From Verrucomicrobiaceae bacterium (GTDB lineage: Bacteria > Verrucomicrobiota > Verrucomicrobiia > Verrucomicrobiales > Verrucomicrobiaceae), in the NCBI GenBank assembly GCA_947507875.1, contig CANNQP010000008.1:1-64000 (forward strand): a stretch of DNA of 64,000 bases, written 5' to 3'. Below are positions 19,924 to 29,756 of the stretch, one piece after another (the stretch's first letter is position 1; the number at the start of each line of letters is the position of its first letter). Below the pieces are notes generated by a model. The model saw only the letters and a list, made by a program, of their open reading frames with translations. It had not been told where the DNA came from and ran no database searches. The translations under genes were made by a program, and so were the position numbers.

Positions 19924-21123
19924 CTAACGGCTGACTTCGAGAGCCAAATTCGGGTGATTTTCCTTCAAGTCGATCTCCCAGGCTCCCGAACCAGGGCTTT
20001 TTTCATGGGTTGTCACCGTCCCATCCATGGTCTCCAAACCCGAGACATCCGCCGCACTGTAGCTGAGTGTCAGACGCACTTTGCCCACGACCGGACCTTG
20101 ATCGGCCTTAAGTTTGAACGAACCTCTCATGACTCGTGCACAAGCAATCGGCGCGGATGCATCCAGCGGCGTAAACACCACACTTCCCCAGCTGACAGGA
20201 ACCCCGTTTACCTTCAACGTGCCTTGGATCGCCGTTCGCGGGCTAGGCTTCAAGAAACCCTGATTTCTCAACCAATCACGAAGATGAACACTCCAACTTC
20301 CCAGCACCGGATCTCCCAAGAAAAGACCAACCCCATGCGGACCAGGTTTGTAGCAATGAAGCTCAGCCGGGACACCGTGCTTTCGACACGCCAGGTAAAA
20401 AGCCACGGCATTCTCTGCGGGCACCACGGTATCTTCGTCCGTCTGAAACAGAAACACGGGCGGTGTCTGGGGCGTGACTCGTCGTTCCGTGCTCACCAGA
20501 GCTGCGAGCTCATCGCTATCAGCAGGACCGAGCAGATTTTTTCGAGAGCCTTGGTGCCGGAAGCTTTCGATCATCGAAATCACGGGATAGGTTGGCACCG
20601 CTACATCAGGCCGAGCACTAAGCTGATCGACCGCATCATTCGTCATGCCTATGGGTTTCTCATCAAAGAGAGTCGCCGCCATCGAGCATAAATGCCCCCC
20701 CGCGGAAAAGCCAACAATGCCGACGCGTTTTGGATCAATCGAATAATCCAAAGCATGCGCACGAACATGACGAATCGCACGCTGCACATCCATGAGCTGT
20801 ATTGGATAATGGTATCCCTGAGAACCTAGCCGGTAGTGAAGGACAAAGGCAGAAACGCCCAACCCGTTGAACCATTTCGCGACTTGGCTCCCCTCATGAT
20901 CGGCTGCTAAGCCGCCATACCCACCACCAGGACACACCACGAAAGCAGCACCATTTGCTTTTTCAGGTGCTGCCAACCAAACCGAAACATAGGGCTGATC
21001 TTGGTCTGCCTTGCCTTTTGCCGCTGGTGCACCTTGAGGCCAAAGGAACACCTTTGTGGGTTGAGCCACCGACGTGAGAGCAATCGCAAGACAGAATAGG
21101 GGCCCGAGTATGATTTTTATCAT
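19924..21123 (-). CDS. Secreted alpha/beta hydrolase (acetylesterase/xylanase-type) with C-terminal beta domain
   Basis: The 399-aa protein starts at the ATG at 21123 with a Sec signal (ILGPLFCLAIALTSVAQ). It belongs to the BD-FAE/Aes-like esterases: an oxyanion-hole region CPGGGYGGLA, nucleophile S140 in GFSAGGH, acid near D229/D231 (FQTDEDTVVP) and H263 (PGPHGVGLF). Residues from about 295 on (AIQGTLKVNGVPVSWGSVVF) form a carboxypeptidase-regulatory-like or transthyretin-like beta domain. It may deacetylate a polysaccharide. It is the last gene of the exopolysaccharide export operon, 53 bp after the tyrosine-kinase gene, which suggests it modifies the exported polymer. Confidence 0.85.
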   Translation of the reverse strand: MIKIILGPLFCLAIALTSVAQPTKVFLWPQGAPAAKGKADQDQPYVSVWLAAPEKANGAAFVVCPGGGYGGLAADHEGSQVAKWFNGLGVSAFVLHYRLGSQGYHYPIQLMDVQRAIRHVRAHALDYSIDPKRVGIVGFSAGGHLCSMAATLFDEKPIGMTNDAVDQLSARPDVAVPTYPVISMIESFRHQGSRKNLLGPADSDELAALVSTERRVTPQTPPVFLFQTDEDTVVPAENAVAFYLACRKHGVPAELHCYKPGPHGVGLFLGDPVLGSWSVHLRDWLRNQGFLKPSPRTAIQGTLKVNGVPVSWGSVVFTPLDASAPIACARVMRGSFKLKADQGPVVGKVRLTLSYSAADVSGLETMDGTVTTHEKSPGSGAWEIDLKENHPNLALEVSR

Positions 21124-21176
21124 GAGAAAGAGCTACATACTCGCCCCAACTCATTCCCTTTCTTTCAAGCGAATGA

Positions 21177-23378
21177 TCAACTCGCTTGCCCTGCAGCCGA
21201 CTTTTTAGGGGGAGTCGTGTAGTAATAGCTAGCGTAATTGTAGTAAGTGTACTCTTTGAGGTTCGTGCTGGCACGATTGAGAATGACCCCGCCCACATTC
21301 ACTTGGCGATCATAAAGTAGATCAAGCGCTTTGCCGGACAGCCTCGCCATAGTCGAAGACAGACGCACCACGAAAAGCACGGTGTCCAACTTCGGCGCGA
21401 AACTGCTCGTATCATCCGCAACAAGCACAGGAGCACTGTCAAAAATCACATAATCATAAGCAGCAGACATCTCCTTCAGCATTTCTTCTGCTTTCTTGGA
21501 AAGCAGGACTTCCGAAGTTTGATCAAAAACCTCACCACGTGCCAGCAGATCTAGACCTTCGACTCCTGTCTTTTGAATCGCATCACGCCAATCCAGCTTA
21601 CCTCGAAGAGCTTCACTTAAACCGGGGGAGACTGGCAACTTAAAGAGCTCACTCACACCACCGCGACGAAGGTCACAATCTGCCAATAAAACCCTTGAAC
21701 CCGCCAGTGCCATCGTGATGGCCAGATTGGAAGTTAGCGTGGTTTTGCCTTCATTCGGCACCGCACTTGTCACCAAAATGGTCTTTGGCTGTTTACCCTG
21801 CCAGTTCTTGAACAGAATCGACGAGCGAACATTGCGGAAGGCTTCGACATAAAGGTGTCGATCATCATTCGTTTGCAGCAAAGCCACATCTCCACGCTCC
21901 TTCTGCTCTGGGATCTGGCCCAAGATGGCTTCGGCAGGAAATAAGCTTTGGAACTCGCTGTAAGAGTTCATGCGGTCATCGAGGCGATCAAACAACAACA
22001 GCACCAACACACCGAAGAACAATCCTCCGATCAGACCGATCAGCACAGGTTTGATCCAATCGGGTGTATCCTTCACGGCCATAGAGGCACGCTCTTGAAC
22101 GGCAACTTGATCGGTCTGAACCTGTTGCATGCTGGTCAATTCACTGACTTGCTCAAAAATTTTATCGTGAGCTAGACGAGCATTTTTATAATCTTCCTCC
22201 AACCTCAGGTGCTCTGCCAAAATAGCCCCAAGCTCACGAGCCGCCTTGGCTTTTTCCTCGATCTGCTCGTCCAGCGCCTTCAGCTGTCTCTCCAATGTGG
22301 CCGCACGCCCACGCAGCTCTTTGACGATATCATCTGCAAATCTAGAGAGCAGTTGCTTTGCGGTATCAATCTTATCATCAAGCGCGACCACGTCCGGATG
22401 CCCTGGCTTAAAATTTTTCAGCATCTTATCCCGGTCCGCCTGAACTCTCATGATCTCTTTTTTTGCTTCCAGGTAGTCTCGTTGAGCAGACGTAAGCCCT
22501 AAACTGGCAGCAGTCGCACTATCCACCGTGCTGGATGGAAGCGCGCCCGGATCTCCCGTCACCTTAGCCACAGAACCAGAAACGGAAGCTCCGGCCAAAC
22601 CGGTGGTCACACCTCGCTCGACATCAATCATGGCTGCATCGACATCTTCGAGCGAAATTTGTACATCCTTGAGTTGGCCAGCTAACACTTCACGCTTGGC
22701 TTTCAGGTTGAGCAAAAAAGCTGCGGCTTCATTTCGACCATCCGTCAAAACGATAACATCATTCGCCTTACGAAAAGCTGTCAGTTTATCGTTGGATTCC
22801 TGGAGCTCTTTGCCCTTCTTGACGACAGTTTCTGTAAACATGTTTACAGCTCTTTCCATCCCTTGCTCACGCAATTGCTGCCGGGAAAGCATAAATTCAT
22901 CGAGCAGCGCATCGAGGAAAAGCTGGACGTATTTCGGCTCTGGACCACTCGCCAAGACATTAAAAATAGCAGAACCTTTGGTCTGAGCCACTTTGACCTC
23001 GATATTCGCATCCTTCATATCGGGATGAAGCATGTGCATTCGGTTGATCGCGCGTTTGCGAATTTCAGTGCTTTCGAGTGTCTCGATGATGGTTCCATAA
23101 AAGTCGTTCAAATGCTCGGCCCATCCGACCGCTCCTTCATTGGCAACGACACGACCGCCTGCGATCAACTTCGCCATGCTTTTGTAAACCACCGGACGGC
23201 TGCTATGGCGGATGACTGCGATGGATACACCGATGCAGGCCGTGAGCACCAAGAACCACCAGCGACGGTGAAGCAGGATTTTATATCTTTGGAATTTTGC
23301 TGATGTCTCGTGAATCTTCGAAAGTTGACTCGAAGACTGACCGCCAAACTGAGGAGGCAGAGCAAGGGGTGATTCCAT
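21177..23378 (-). CDS. Wzc-like polysaccharide co-polymerase / tyrosine autokinase
   Basis: The 733-aa protein from the ATG at 23378 controls chain length and export of an exopolysaccharide. It has an N-terminal Wzz domain with a TM helix (about 40-57, WFLVLTACIGVSIAV), a long periplasmic coiled-coil region (about 130-410), a second TM (LIGLIGGLFFGVLVLLLF), and a cytoplasmic BY-kinase. The kinase shows Walker A SAVPNEGKTTL (about 538-548), Walker A' VLLADCDLR (about 563-571), Walker B YVIFDSAPVL (near 645) and a tyrosine cluster at the tail (YTYYNYASYYYTT, about 710-722) that would be autophosphorylated. The longer frame begins with TTG at 23435 and is not favoured. It lies between the Wza-like gene and the esterase. 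Confidence 0.93.
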   Translation of the reverse strand: MESPLALPPQFGGQSSSQLSKIHETSAKFQRYKILLHRRWWFLVLTACIGVSIAVIRHSSRPVVYKSMAKLIAGGRVVANEGAVGWAEHLNDFYGTIIETLESTEIRKRAINRMHMLHPDMKDANIEVKVAQTKGSAIFNVLASGPEPKYVQLFLDALLDEFMLSRQQLREQGMERAVNMFTETVVKKGKELQESNDKLTAFRKANDVIVLTDGRNEAAAFLLNLKAKREVLAGQLKDVQISLEDVDAAMIDVERGVTTGLAGASVSGSVAKVTGDPGALPSSTVDSATAASLGLTSAQRDYLEAKKEIMRVQADRDKMLKNFKPGHPDVVALDDKIDTAKQLLSRFADDIVKELRGRAATLERQLKALDEQIEEKAKAARELGAILAEHLRLEEDYKNARLAHDKIFEQVSELTSMQQVQTDQVAVQERASMAVKDTPDWIKPVLIGLIGGLFFGVLVLLLFDRLDDRMNSYSEFQSLFPAEAILGQIPEQKERGDVALLQTNDDRHLYVEAFRNVRSSILFKNWQGKQPKTILVTSAVPNEGKTTLTSNLAITMALAGSRVLLADCDLRRGGVSELFKLPVSPGLSEALRGKLDWRDAIQKTGVEGLDLLARGEVFDQTSEVLLSKKAEEMLKEMSAAYDYVIFDSAPVLVADDTSSFAPKLDTVLFVVRLSSTMARLSGKALDLLYDRQVNVGGVILNRASTNLKEYTYYNYASYYYTTPPKKSAAGQAS

Positions 23379-23502
23379 GGAGAGAAAGACGTAGTTCGTT
23401 GGAAAAGAAAACTTCAGGCGAGGTGCCTCGATCAATCGTGAATCACATACTAGTTTTCGATTGTTCGAAGCAGATCACGTTTCAACCAACGTTCTGCTTG
23501 AG

Positions 23503-24252
23503 TCAAAAGTTCACTTTCTTCTCATCAACGATAATTACATCATTGTTTCTGATGTAGATATCGATGTCCAGATTTCCTTTGCGCATAATCTGCTCGAGAT
23601 CGACTAACACCGTTTTGTTTCCCTGAGGAGTCTTTCTAACCAATTTGACCTTAGTCGCGTTAGCAAACTGAGCAAACCCACCTGCACGAAGGATCGCCTG
23701 ACTGATCGTGATATCCTCATCAGCAGGTAACTCATATTTACCTTGTCTCAACACCTGACCGTAAACTGTGAAAAAGTCGATGTCGTAACCGCTCGTGCGA
23801 ATTCTCGCATTCGGATTCATGTCTTGGTTCTTTAAATCAATAGCTACAATCACCGTTGCTGTGTTGTAGTAATTCAGCTCAAGGCGTTTTTTAACCTCCA
23901 TCGCCAGAGCGCGGCAGGTCCGTCCAGCGGCCTTCACCAGACCAATGTGAGGAGCATTCACCTCACCAGTGGCGCCCACTCGAAGTTGCAGCGGTTCGCG
24001 CCGATCCTCCATGATGCGCATTGAGATGACATCCCCAGGCTCAATGGCTTGGCTGTCATCCAAAACGTCCATTGAATTCAAAACAGCAGCAGACTTCAAC
24101 ACTGGTGCGCTTGGACCACTCTGCCCTCCATCGGTTTGCGCCGCAGAGTCCGTTGACCTATCGGGGTACTCGCGCACGCCAGGATCTTGAGCCTGCGCCT
24201 GGAGCGTGTAGATGATCAAAGTTACAGCGAGAACTAAAGGAGACTTCATCAT
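23503..24252 (-). CDS. Wza-like polysaccharide export protein (outer-membrane channel)
   Basis: This 249-aa protein starts at the ATG at 24252 (a second ATG follows directly). It has a Sec signal (LVLAVTLIIYTLQAQAQ) without a lipobox Cys, so it is probably not lipidated, unlike E. coli Wza. After a Ser/Thr-rich linker the poly-export domain begins at about residue 70 (AIEPGDVISMRIMEDRREPL, GEVNAPHIGLVKAAG), followed by an SLBB-type domain (FFTVYGQVLRQGKYELPADE, ILRAGGFAQF). It is shorter than Wza (about 380 aa). It sits 124 bp upstream of the Wzc-like gene, on the same strand and in the standard order. Confidence 0.9.
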   Translation of the reverse strand: MMKSPLVLAVTLIIYTLQAQAQDPGVREYPDRSTDSAAQTDGGQSGPSAPVLKSAAVLNSMDVLDDSQAIEPGDVISMRIMEDRREPLQLRVGATGEVNAPHIGLVKAAGRTCRALAMEVKKRLELNYYNTATVIVAIDLKNQDMNPNARIRTSGYDIDFFTVYGQVLRQGKYELPADEDITISQAILRAGGFAQFANATKVKLVRKTPQGNKTVLVDLEQIMRKGNLDIDIYIRNNDVIIVDEKKVNF

Positions 24253-24306
24253 GAACGGCGTTAGTGTTAGATCGAAAAAAGAAGCTAAAGGTGAGTATTG
24301 AACAGA

Positions 24307-26070
24307 TTAGAAGTTGTAATTCAAACCAAAGACGAACCGATTTTGATCAAAATCAAGTTCGTCAGCACCTTTAACATCGGTCGTGAAATAACGATAGCCG
24401 AGAGTGAGTGTCGCCTTCTTGGAGAGCGTGTAGGCAAAATCTAAGTTGAAGGCTTGTTGAGTGAAATCATTGTCCGTAACGAATGCCCTTGTCGTCTGAG
24501 GCTGACTGGCAGGAGAAGTGACCCCATAGTGATATCCTACCCCAATCTGTACCGTGGAACTCAGCCGATGAGAAACGTACAAATCTCCGCCATACTGTGT
24601 GAAATCTTGAGCGAAAGACCCTCCTGACGCTTCTGCATTTTCGAAATAAGTGCTCAGGCTAACACGACTGCCCTTCCAACCAAGAAAAGAAACGCCGTAA
24701 TTGACGTAGTCAGCTGTGACGAAATTGGAGGTTAGGTTCAAAGAGGACTCGTGACCTAAAGAAAGAGATTGAACAACCTTGGTATTCAGTCGGTTCGTAA
24801 GCGTTAACGAATAGTAGTAATCGCTAAGATCACTTTGATCGCCGCTGTTCAGAGCCAAACCTGAAGGCGTGGGATCTTGTGGATTTCCTCCGGCAACCAA
24901 CACGGGCAGCGATTCGTAATTGAAAACTTGAGCGCCTGCAGCAGTGCGCAAATAAGTCGATTTACCGATCGGAATAACAAGAAATGGTCCTATATTTACA
25001 AGCGAACCGTCAGGATTAAACTGATTCTCATAAGTTAAGTCTGTAATTCCACCTTCCACACCACTTACCCAAGTTCCGTTAGGGCTGTAAGTCAAAGAGC
25101 CGTGCAGGGAGTTGGTGACACGATTGAATTCTTCGAAGCCAAATTGCTGTCCATTAGAACCTCTGGCCTGAGATAGCGCATCGGAAAAACTGTACATATA
25201 ATTCAATGCCAAAGACCATGCTGAATTGATGCGCCAATTCGCGGCAAGTCCCGTGTCATTCTGGAAAACACCAAAGAACTGATTTCTTGAGACAGCAAAG
25301 TCATTACGAACAGTCGGACGAACTGTGAAGCGGTTGTACAACGTGAAATAAACTTCTCCTACCTTCACATCAAAAGCGATGGTACTTCCTGGAAGAACGT
25401 TCAACGCAAAACCATTGCTACCGTAAGGAGCCAGATCTGGGTTTTCCAAGTAACGATCGACCCCGAGGGCGGTACTCAGGGAAAGTCGATTGTTTTGAGT
25501 GAATTGATAATTCGCATCAATACTCAGCATGGACGTGCTAATGATATCGGAGAGAGGATCGGTCCCTGAACGAGTCACGTTGTCATTGTATTCAAAGCCC
25601 TGAAAGTATCCAAAACCCAGGTTCAAGGGGCCCATCTTGATGTTCCTGCGCCCATCTAGGTAAGGGTCGGTACTGTAGGTCGGAGCAAAGAATCCTGTCG
25701 GAGTCGCGTATTGCCCTGCGTAATTCGTGTAGTCACCTACGCTGCGAGCCGAAAAGGCACTACCGCTTCGGACCGAAGGACGACTTACATCACGCGACGC
25801 TTGGAGATCTGGGGTTCTTTGCCCCATGACATCTCCCATGTTGTCACGGTAAACACCACTTTCATAGTCGTAAGTCACTTCGCCATCGCGGGTGCCGGAC
25901 CCCCGCACACTACGGTTTTGACGCGATCTGAAGTCGTCAAAGAAAATGCCTGTTTGCGAAGGCGATGCTCCATATTGTCCGAAAGCAGGTAGAGTGGAAA
26001 AAATCGCGACCATGGCGATTACGCCTGTACGAAACAAGGTCTGACTCTTTGAGTGAAGAGAGCGCGTCAT
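24307..26070 (-). CDS. Outer-membrane beta-barrel protein of the exopolysaccharide operon
   Basis: Start at the ATG at 26070 gives 587 aa with a clean Sec signal (FRTGVIAMVAIFSTLPAFGQ); an ATG 75 bp upstream (26145) would add a second hydrophobic stretch and cannot be ruled out. After a Ser/Arg-rich segment, the body shows repeated amphipathic strands with Tyr, Asn and Gly (LGFGYFQGFEYNDNV, ALNYMYSFSD, IQIGVGYHYG-like, LTLGYRYFTTD) and ends in FGLNYNF. A terminal aromatic strand is the BAM recognition signal of barrel proteins. Such barrels accompany Wza/Wzc genes in EPS loci of Verrucomicrobia and Gammaproteobacteria. Its likely role is in polymer export or assembly. It is first in the operon, 54 bp before the Wza-like gene. 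Confidence 0.8.
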   Translation of the reverse strand: MTRSLHSKSQTLFRTGVIAMVAIFSTLPAFGQYGASPSQTGIFFDDFRSRQNRSVRGSGTRDGEVTYDYESGVYRDNMGDVMGQRTPDLQASRDVSRPSVRSGSAFSARSVGDYTNYAGQYATPTGFFAPTYSTDPYLDGRRNIKMGPLNLGFGYFQGFEYNDNVTRSGTDPLSDIISTSMLSIDANYQFTQNNRLSLSTALGVDRYLENPDLAPYGSNGFALNVLPGSTIAFDVKVGEVYFTLYNRFTVRPTVRNDFAVSRNQFFGVFQNDTGLAANWRINSAWSLALNYMYSFSDALSQARGSNGQQFGFEEFNRVTNSLHGSLTYSPNGTWVSGVEGGITDLTYENQFNPDGSLVNIGPFLVIPIGKSTYLRTAAGAQVFNYESLPVLVAGGNPQDPTPSGLALNSGDQSDLSDYYYSLTLTNRLNTKVVQSLSLGHESSLNLTSNFVTADYVNYGVSFLGWKGSRVSLSTYFENAEASGGSFAQDFTQYGGDLYVSHRLSSTVQIGVGYHYGVTSPASQPQTTRAFVTDNDFTQQAFNLDFAYTLSKKATLTLGYRYFTTDVKGADELDFDQNRFVFGLNYNF

Positions 26071-26238
26071 TGGGGGGTAGCCCGTATAGGAATAAAAGCA
26101 GATGTATAAACAAGCAAAAAAACCAATCTTATTTAATTTTTTCATCCAAAAAGATCTGCACCATCACCTAAACACTTAGACAGTCTTAAGTGATCCACAT
26201 TCCCTTAAATATCCAAAGTCCAACCCCATCTTTAAACT

Positions 26239-27930
26239 CTAACGAAAAAGAGCACCTAGTCTTTTTCCAACAATCAGCCCAACGCCTATGATGGTGATGG
26301 ACAGAAAAATCATAGCCCAAACCCCGAGCGCCGAGGCAATCTGCGGGCCACTTCCCAAAGATAGGATCAGGGTGTAAATGGCCTTTGTGATGGGAAAATG
26401 CGCGGCTTGCTGAGCAAGAATCATCGAGTCGCTGACCTCTAGCATGGCAAAGGCAAAGGCAAGCAACCCACCTGCCGCTATATGGGGGGCGACCAAAGGC
26501 AACGTGACACGCCACATCGCGCGCTCTGGCCGAGCTCCCAAATTCTGCGCTGCCTCCTCCAGCAAGGGGCTGACCTGCTGAAACCCTGCACTGGCCGCCC
26601 TGACCACATAAGGCAAACGACGAACGGCATAAGCGATCACGAGCAAAAAGAAAGGATCTTCCCCCCAAATGAGCCAGTCGAAAGGCTGCCCTGGCCGTGT
26701 CATGGCCAAGTATCCGAATGCCACCACAATGCCCGGAACAGCAAGTGGAAGCATGGCCATTAAGTCCAAGGCCTGCCTACCCCAAAGACGCGTTCTCACA
26801 TTCACGTAGGCGACCCCTGTGCCCAGCAGCAAAGCGACGCCGAGCGCAAAGCCGGAATACTTCAGGCTATTGGTAATCGAACTCAGCGTGAGCTCGTGGC
26901 CAAGAGCTGCGCGGTAGTGCGAGAGCGTGAGGCTTTCGGGCAGAACCGTGGCATACCAATCCCGCGAAAAGCTCAGAAAAACCACCCCTAAATGAGGCAC
27001 AATCGCCAATCCCGTGACCATGGCAAAAAAGCCCACCGCGATCCACTTCCCCTTAGGACCTAGCACCATCACCTCTCTCGCCATCAAAGCTCGATCGCCC
27101 CCCGAGGCGGAGCTTTGCCCCAAGCAAAATCGACTCAGCCCATACACCATGATGCTGATGACCAACATGATGACCACCAACGCATAAGGGAAAGGATTAC
27201 CGCTCAGATCATTCAAAGAGCGAAAAATCTGCACCGCCGTGACACGTTCAAAATCAAAAACCAAGGGTACGCCTAGCTCCGTGAAAGCCCAGATGAAGAC
27301 GATCGTACCGCCAGCGAAGACCCCAGGCATGGCCATGGGCAGAGTAACTCGCCACAACCGTTTCCAAGGAGGACAGCCTAGACTGGCAGCGGCCTCTTCC
27401 ATGGCAGGATCTACATTGGCGAGCGAGGCAGAGACATTCAGGTAAAGAACCGGATAGAGGTGAAGCACCTCCATGATCACAATGCCGGCCATCTGCCACT
27501 CAGCAAACCAGTCCACCGGCCGATCCCGACTCATCAACCCAAGATGAAGCAGCAAGCTATTCAAGGCCCCCTGCTGCCCAAGCACCGCTTTGATACCAAT
27601 GGCTCCCACGAAAGGTGGGAGTACCATAGGCGTCAGCACCAGGCTATTGAACAGCGTCTTGCCGGGAAAATCATAACGCACGTAGAGCAAAGCCAGTGGC
27701 AGGGAAACCACCAGACATCCCAGGCTAGTCCAGCAAGCAATCCAGAATGAGTTCAACAACCCCTGCCGGTACAGAGGATTCTGAAAAATCTCCACCATGA
27801 ATTCACAGGTGAACTCGTGGTCAGGCGTCTCAAAGGCCGCGCGCACTGCCATCCAGATAGGGTACGCGAAGAAACAGCCAAAGAAGACGGCCATCAGCAC
27901 GAAAACCAAGAGTGAGACAATTCGGGACAT
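26239..27930 (-). CDS. Iron-type ABC transporter permease, two fused permease domains
   Basis: The 563-aa protein from the ATG at 27930 has about twelve TM helices in two homologous halves. Each half ends in an EAA loop that docks the ATPase: EEAAASLGCPPWKRLWRVT and EEAAQNLGARPERAMWRVT. The fused architecture is that of FbpB/SfuB ferric-iron and related phosphonate or polyamine permeases. No periplasmic binding protein or ATPase gene is next to it in the window, so the partners lie elsewhere. Substrate is inferred only by family. It is divergent from the glycosyltransferase at 28008 with about 77 bp between. Confidence 0.88.
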   Translation of the reverse strand: MSRIVSLLVFVLMAVFFGCFFAYPIWMAVRAAFETPDHEFTCEFMVEIFQNPLYRQGLLNSFWIACWTSLGCLVVSLPLALLYVRYDFPGKTLFNSLVLTPMVLPPFVGAIGIKAVLGQQGALNSLLLHLGLMSRDRPVDWFAEWQMAGIVIMEVLHLYPVLYLNVSASLANVDPAMEEAAASLGCPPWKRLWRVTLPMAMPGVFAGGTIVFIWAFTELGVPLVFDFERVTAVQIFRSLNDLSGNPFPYALVVIMLVISIMVYGLSRFCLGQSSASGGDRALMAREVMVLGPKGKWIAVGFFAMVTGLAIVPHLGVVFLSFSRDWYATVLPESLTLSHYRAALGHELTLSSITNSLKYSGFALGVALLLGTGVAYVNVRTRLWGRQALDLMAMLPLAVPGIVVAFGYLAMTRPGQPFDWLIWGEDPFFLLVIAYAVRRLPYVVRAASAGFQQVSPLLEEAAQNLGARPERAMWRVTLPLVAPHIAAGGLLAFAFAMLEVSDSMILAQQAAHFPITKAIYTLILSLGSGPQIASALGVWAMIFLSITIIGVGLIVGKRLGALFR

Positions 27931-28007
27931 GAACTTGCGGAGACAGCCATGGCCTGCGATGGCTTTGCAGAGGCATAAAACACCGCCACGCATCCTGCAA
28001 TCTCATC

Positions 28008-29270
28008 ATGGCACGCATCGCCCTTCTCCCCTTTGGCAGCGCGGGGGATGTTTTTCCCTTCTTATGGCTAGGCCGTTTACTCCGATCACGAGGGCATCAT
28101 GTGACCCTGATCACAGCCTGTCTTTTTGAAGAAGCCTCCCGCCAAGCTGGCCTGGAGTTTATTCCACTCGGGCAGCCTGAAGACTTCGACAAATTCATCG
28201 CGAATCCTCGCATCTGGAAACTCTTCCATGGCACGAAACTCGTCTTCCAATTCGCCGGACAAAGCATCGAATCCACCTTGCAGGCCATCGAGCCCCTGAT
28301 GGCCGACCCAAAGCACCGGTTTGATCTTCTTTTGGCCCCCTGCACCGCCTTTGCTGCCCGAATGTTGAGGGAAAACCATCGCGTGCCGCTGATTACCGTT
28401 CACCTCCAGCCGGCGGTGATGATCAGCGCGCATGAGATGCCCATCCTTTTTCCTGGAATGCAATTTTTCCACCAACTCCCCTTGCCTCTGCGCAAGCTGC
28501 TTTTGCGACTGCCTAACCCCGTCGATCATTATGCGGGACCCTGGGTGGCCAAAGCCTGTGCCTCACGGGGCATTCGAGCCCCTCGGCAGCTTTGGTGGGA
28601 CTGGTCTCATTCGCCAGATGGCACCTTGTGCCTGTTCCCCGAATGGTTTGCCGCCCCCCAACCCGACTGGCCTAGGCCACGCTTGCAATGGGACTTTCCT
28701 CTCGAAGATCTGGCCAGCGAACAAGCCATGCCGCTTGCGCTGCAACGCTTCCTTGAACAAGGCCCCGCCCCATTGGTCTTCACCGCTGGCAGCGCTAACA
28801 TCCAAGCCCAAACCTTCTTTCAAAGAGCCATCCATAGCGCCCTACAGCTCCAACGGCGAGCTGTCCTCGTCGCACGCGACCTCAGCCAGCTCCCCTCCGA
28901 CCTGCCACCGAGCATCCATGCCGTCAGCTACGCCCCCTTTTCCACGCTCCTCCCTCACGCTGCCGCCTTCATTCATCATGGCGGCATTGGCACCTTATCC
29001 CAAGGTTTCGCCGCAGGTCTGCCCCAGCTGATCGTACCCATGGCTCATGATCAGCCGGACAACGCTTGGCGCATCGAAAGACTCGGAGCAGGCCTGTCCC
29101 TTTCTCCCAACCGGTTTTCAGTAAAGCGTGCCAGCCATGCGATTGATCGTTTGCTTTCAACACCCCACTTCGCGCAAAGGGCAAAACATTGCCAAAGCCT
29201 GACCCAAAAACGCAAAGACACCTCTTCACTCGCGCTCTGGATCGAATCGCGTCTAGATGAAAGCACGTGA
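28008..29270 (+). CDS. GT1-like glycosyltransferase (UDP-glucosyl/rhamnosyl type)
   Basis: This 420-aa protein starts at the ATG at 28008. It has the GT-B fold: N-terminal IALLPFGSAGDVFPFLWLG, typical of the MGT/sterol-glucosyltransferase group, and a C-terminal nucleotide-sugar motif, FIHHGGIGTLSQGFAAGLPQ followed by VPMAHDQPDNA. The H-H-G-G-x-G-T and the D-Q-x-x-N residues bind the donor diphosphate and sugar. Members glycosylate lipids, sterols or natural products. The acceptor is unknown. It stands alone, followed by tRNA-Thr. Confidence 0.87.
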   Translation: MARIALLPFGSAGDVFPFLWLGRLLRSRGHHVTLITACLFEEASRQAGLEFIPLGQPEDFDKFIANPRIWKLFHGTKLVFQFAGQSIESTLQAIEPLMADPKHRFDLLLAPCTAFAARMLRENHRVPLITVHLQPAVMISAHEMPILFPGMQFFHQLPLPLRKLLLRLPNPVDHYAGPWVAKACASRGIRAPRQLWWDWSHSPDGTLCLFPEWFAAPQPDWPRPRLQWDFPLEDLASEQAMPLALQRFLEQGPAPLVFTAGSANIQAQTFFQRAIHSALQLQRRAVLVARDLSQLPSDLPPSIHAVSYAPFSTLLPHAAAFIHHGGIGTLSQGFAAGLPQLIVPMAHDQPDNAWRIERLGAGLSLSPNRFSVKRASHAIDRLLSTPHFAQRAKHCQSLTQKRKDTSSLALWIESRLDEST

Positions 29271-29366
29271 AGTGCGATCAAAATACAAATCGCCGTTGCC
29301 AAGTGATCAGCTTCGCGCATTATTTGATCTCCCGCAGATAATCCATGTGTTACCTGCGCCTCCAAC

Positions 29367-29441
<75 letters not shown>

Positions 29442-29756
29442 TTGAAAATCAATGGATCATGAATGAGGTAAGAGTGCTAACAAACTTGGATCATGCAGTG
29501 ATTGTGAGCTTTGCCTAGCGATCCGATTTACTCAAAACCTGCTCAACTCTTTCCATCACTCGGAGAGCTTGCCTTTTCTCCACCGACAGAGTTGACCGCA
29601 TAATTCACTGTCGCCCATGGATGGTTTGCACGACTCTCTTGATTCAAGCGTAGCGTGCCCATCCCTTTTCTTGGAGCTTACCCTGAAAATGCTCCGTCGG
29701 CGAAGTCAGAAGTTCTAACAGAACCAGCATCGCTGCGAAAAAAATGGCCAAGCAGG
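29442..29756. other. Intergenic stretch without a recognisable gene
   Basis: 315 bp between tRNA-Thr and the end of the polyprenyl synthase gene. I see no convincing frame, tRNA or terminator with a T tract. The only structure noted is the short palindrome at its left edge. It may contain the 3' end processing region of the tRNA transcript. Confidence 0.6.
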
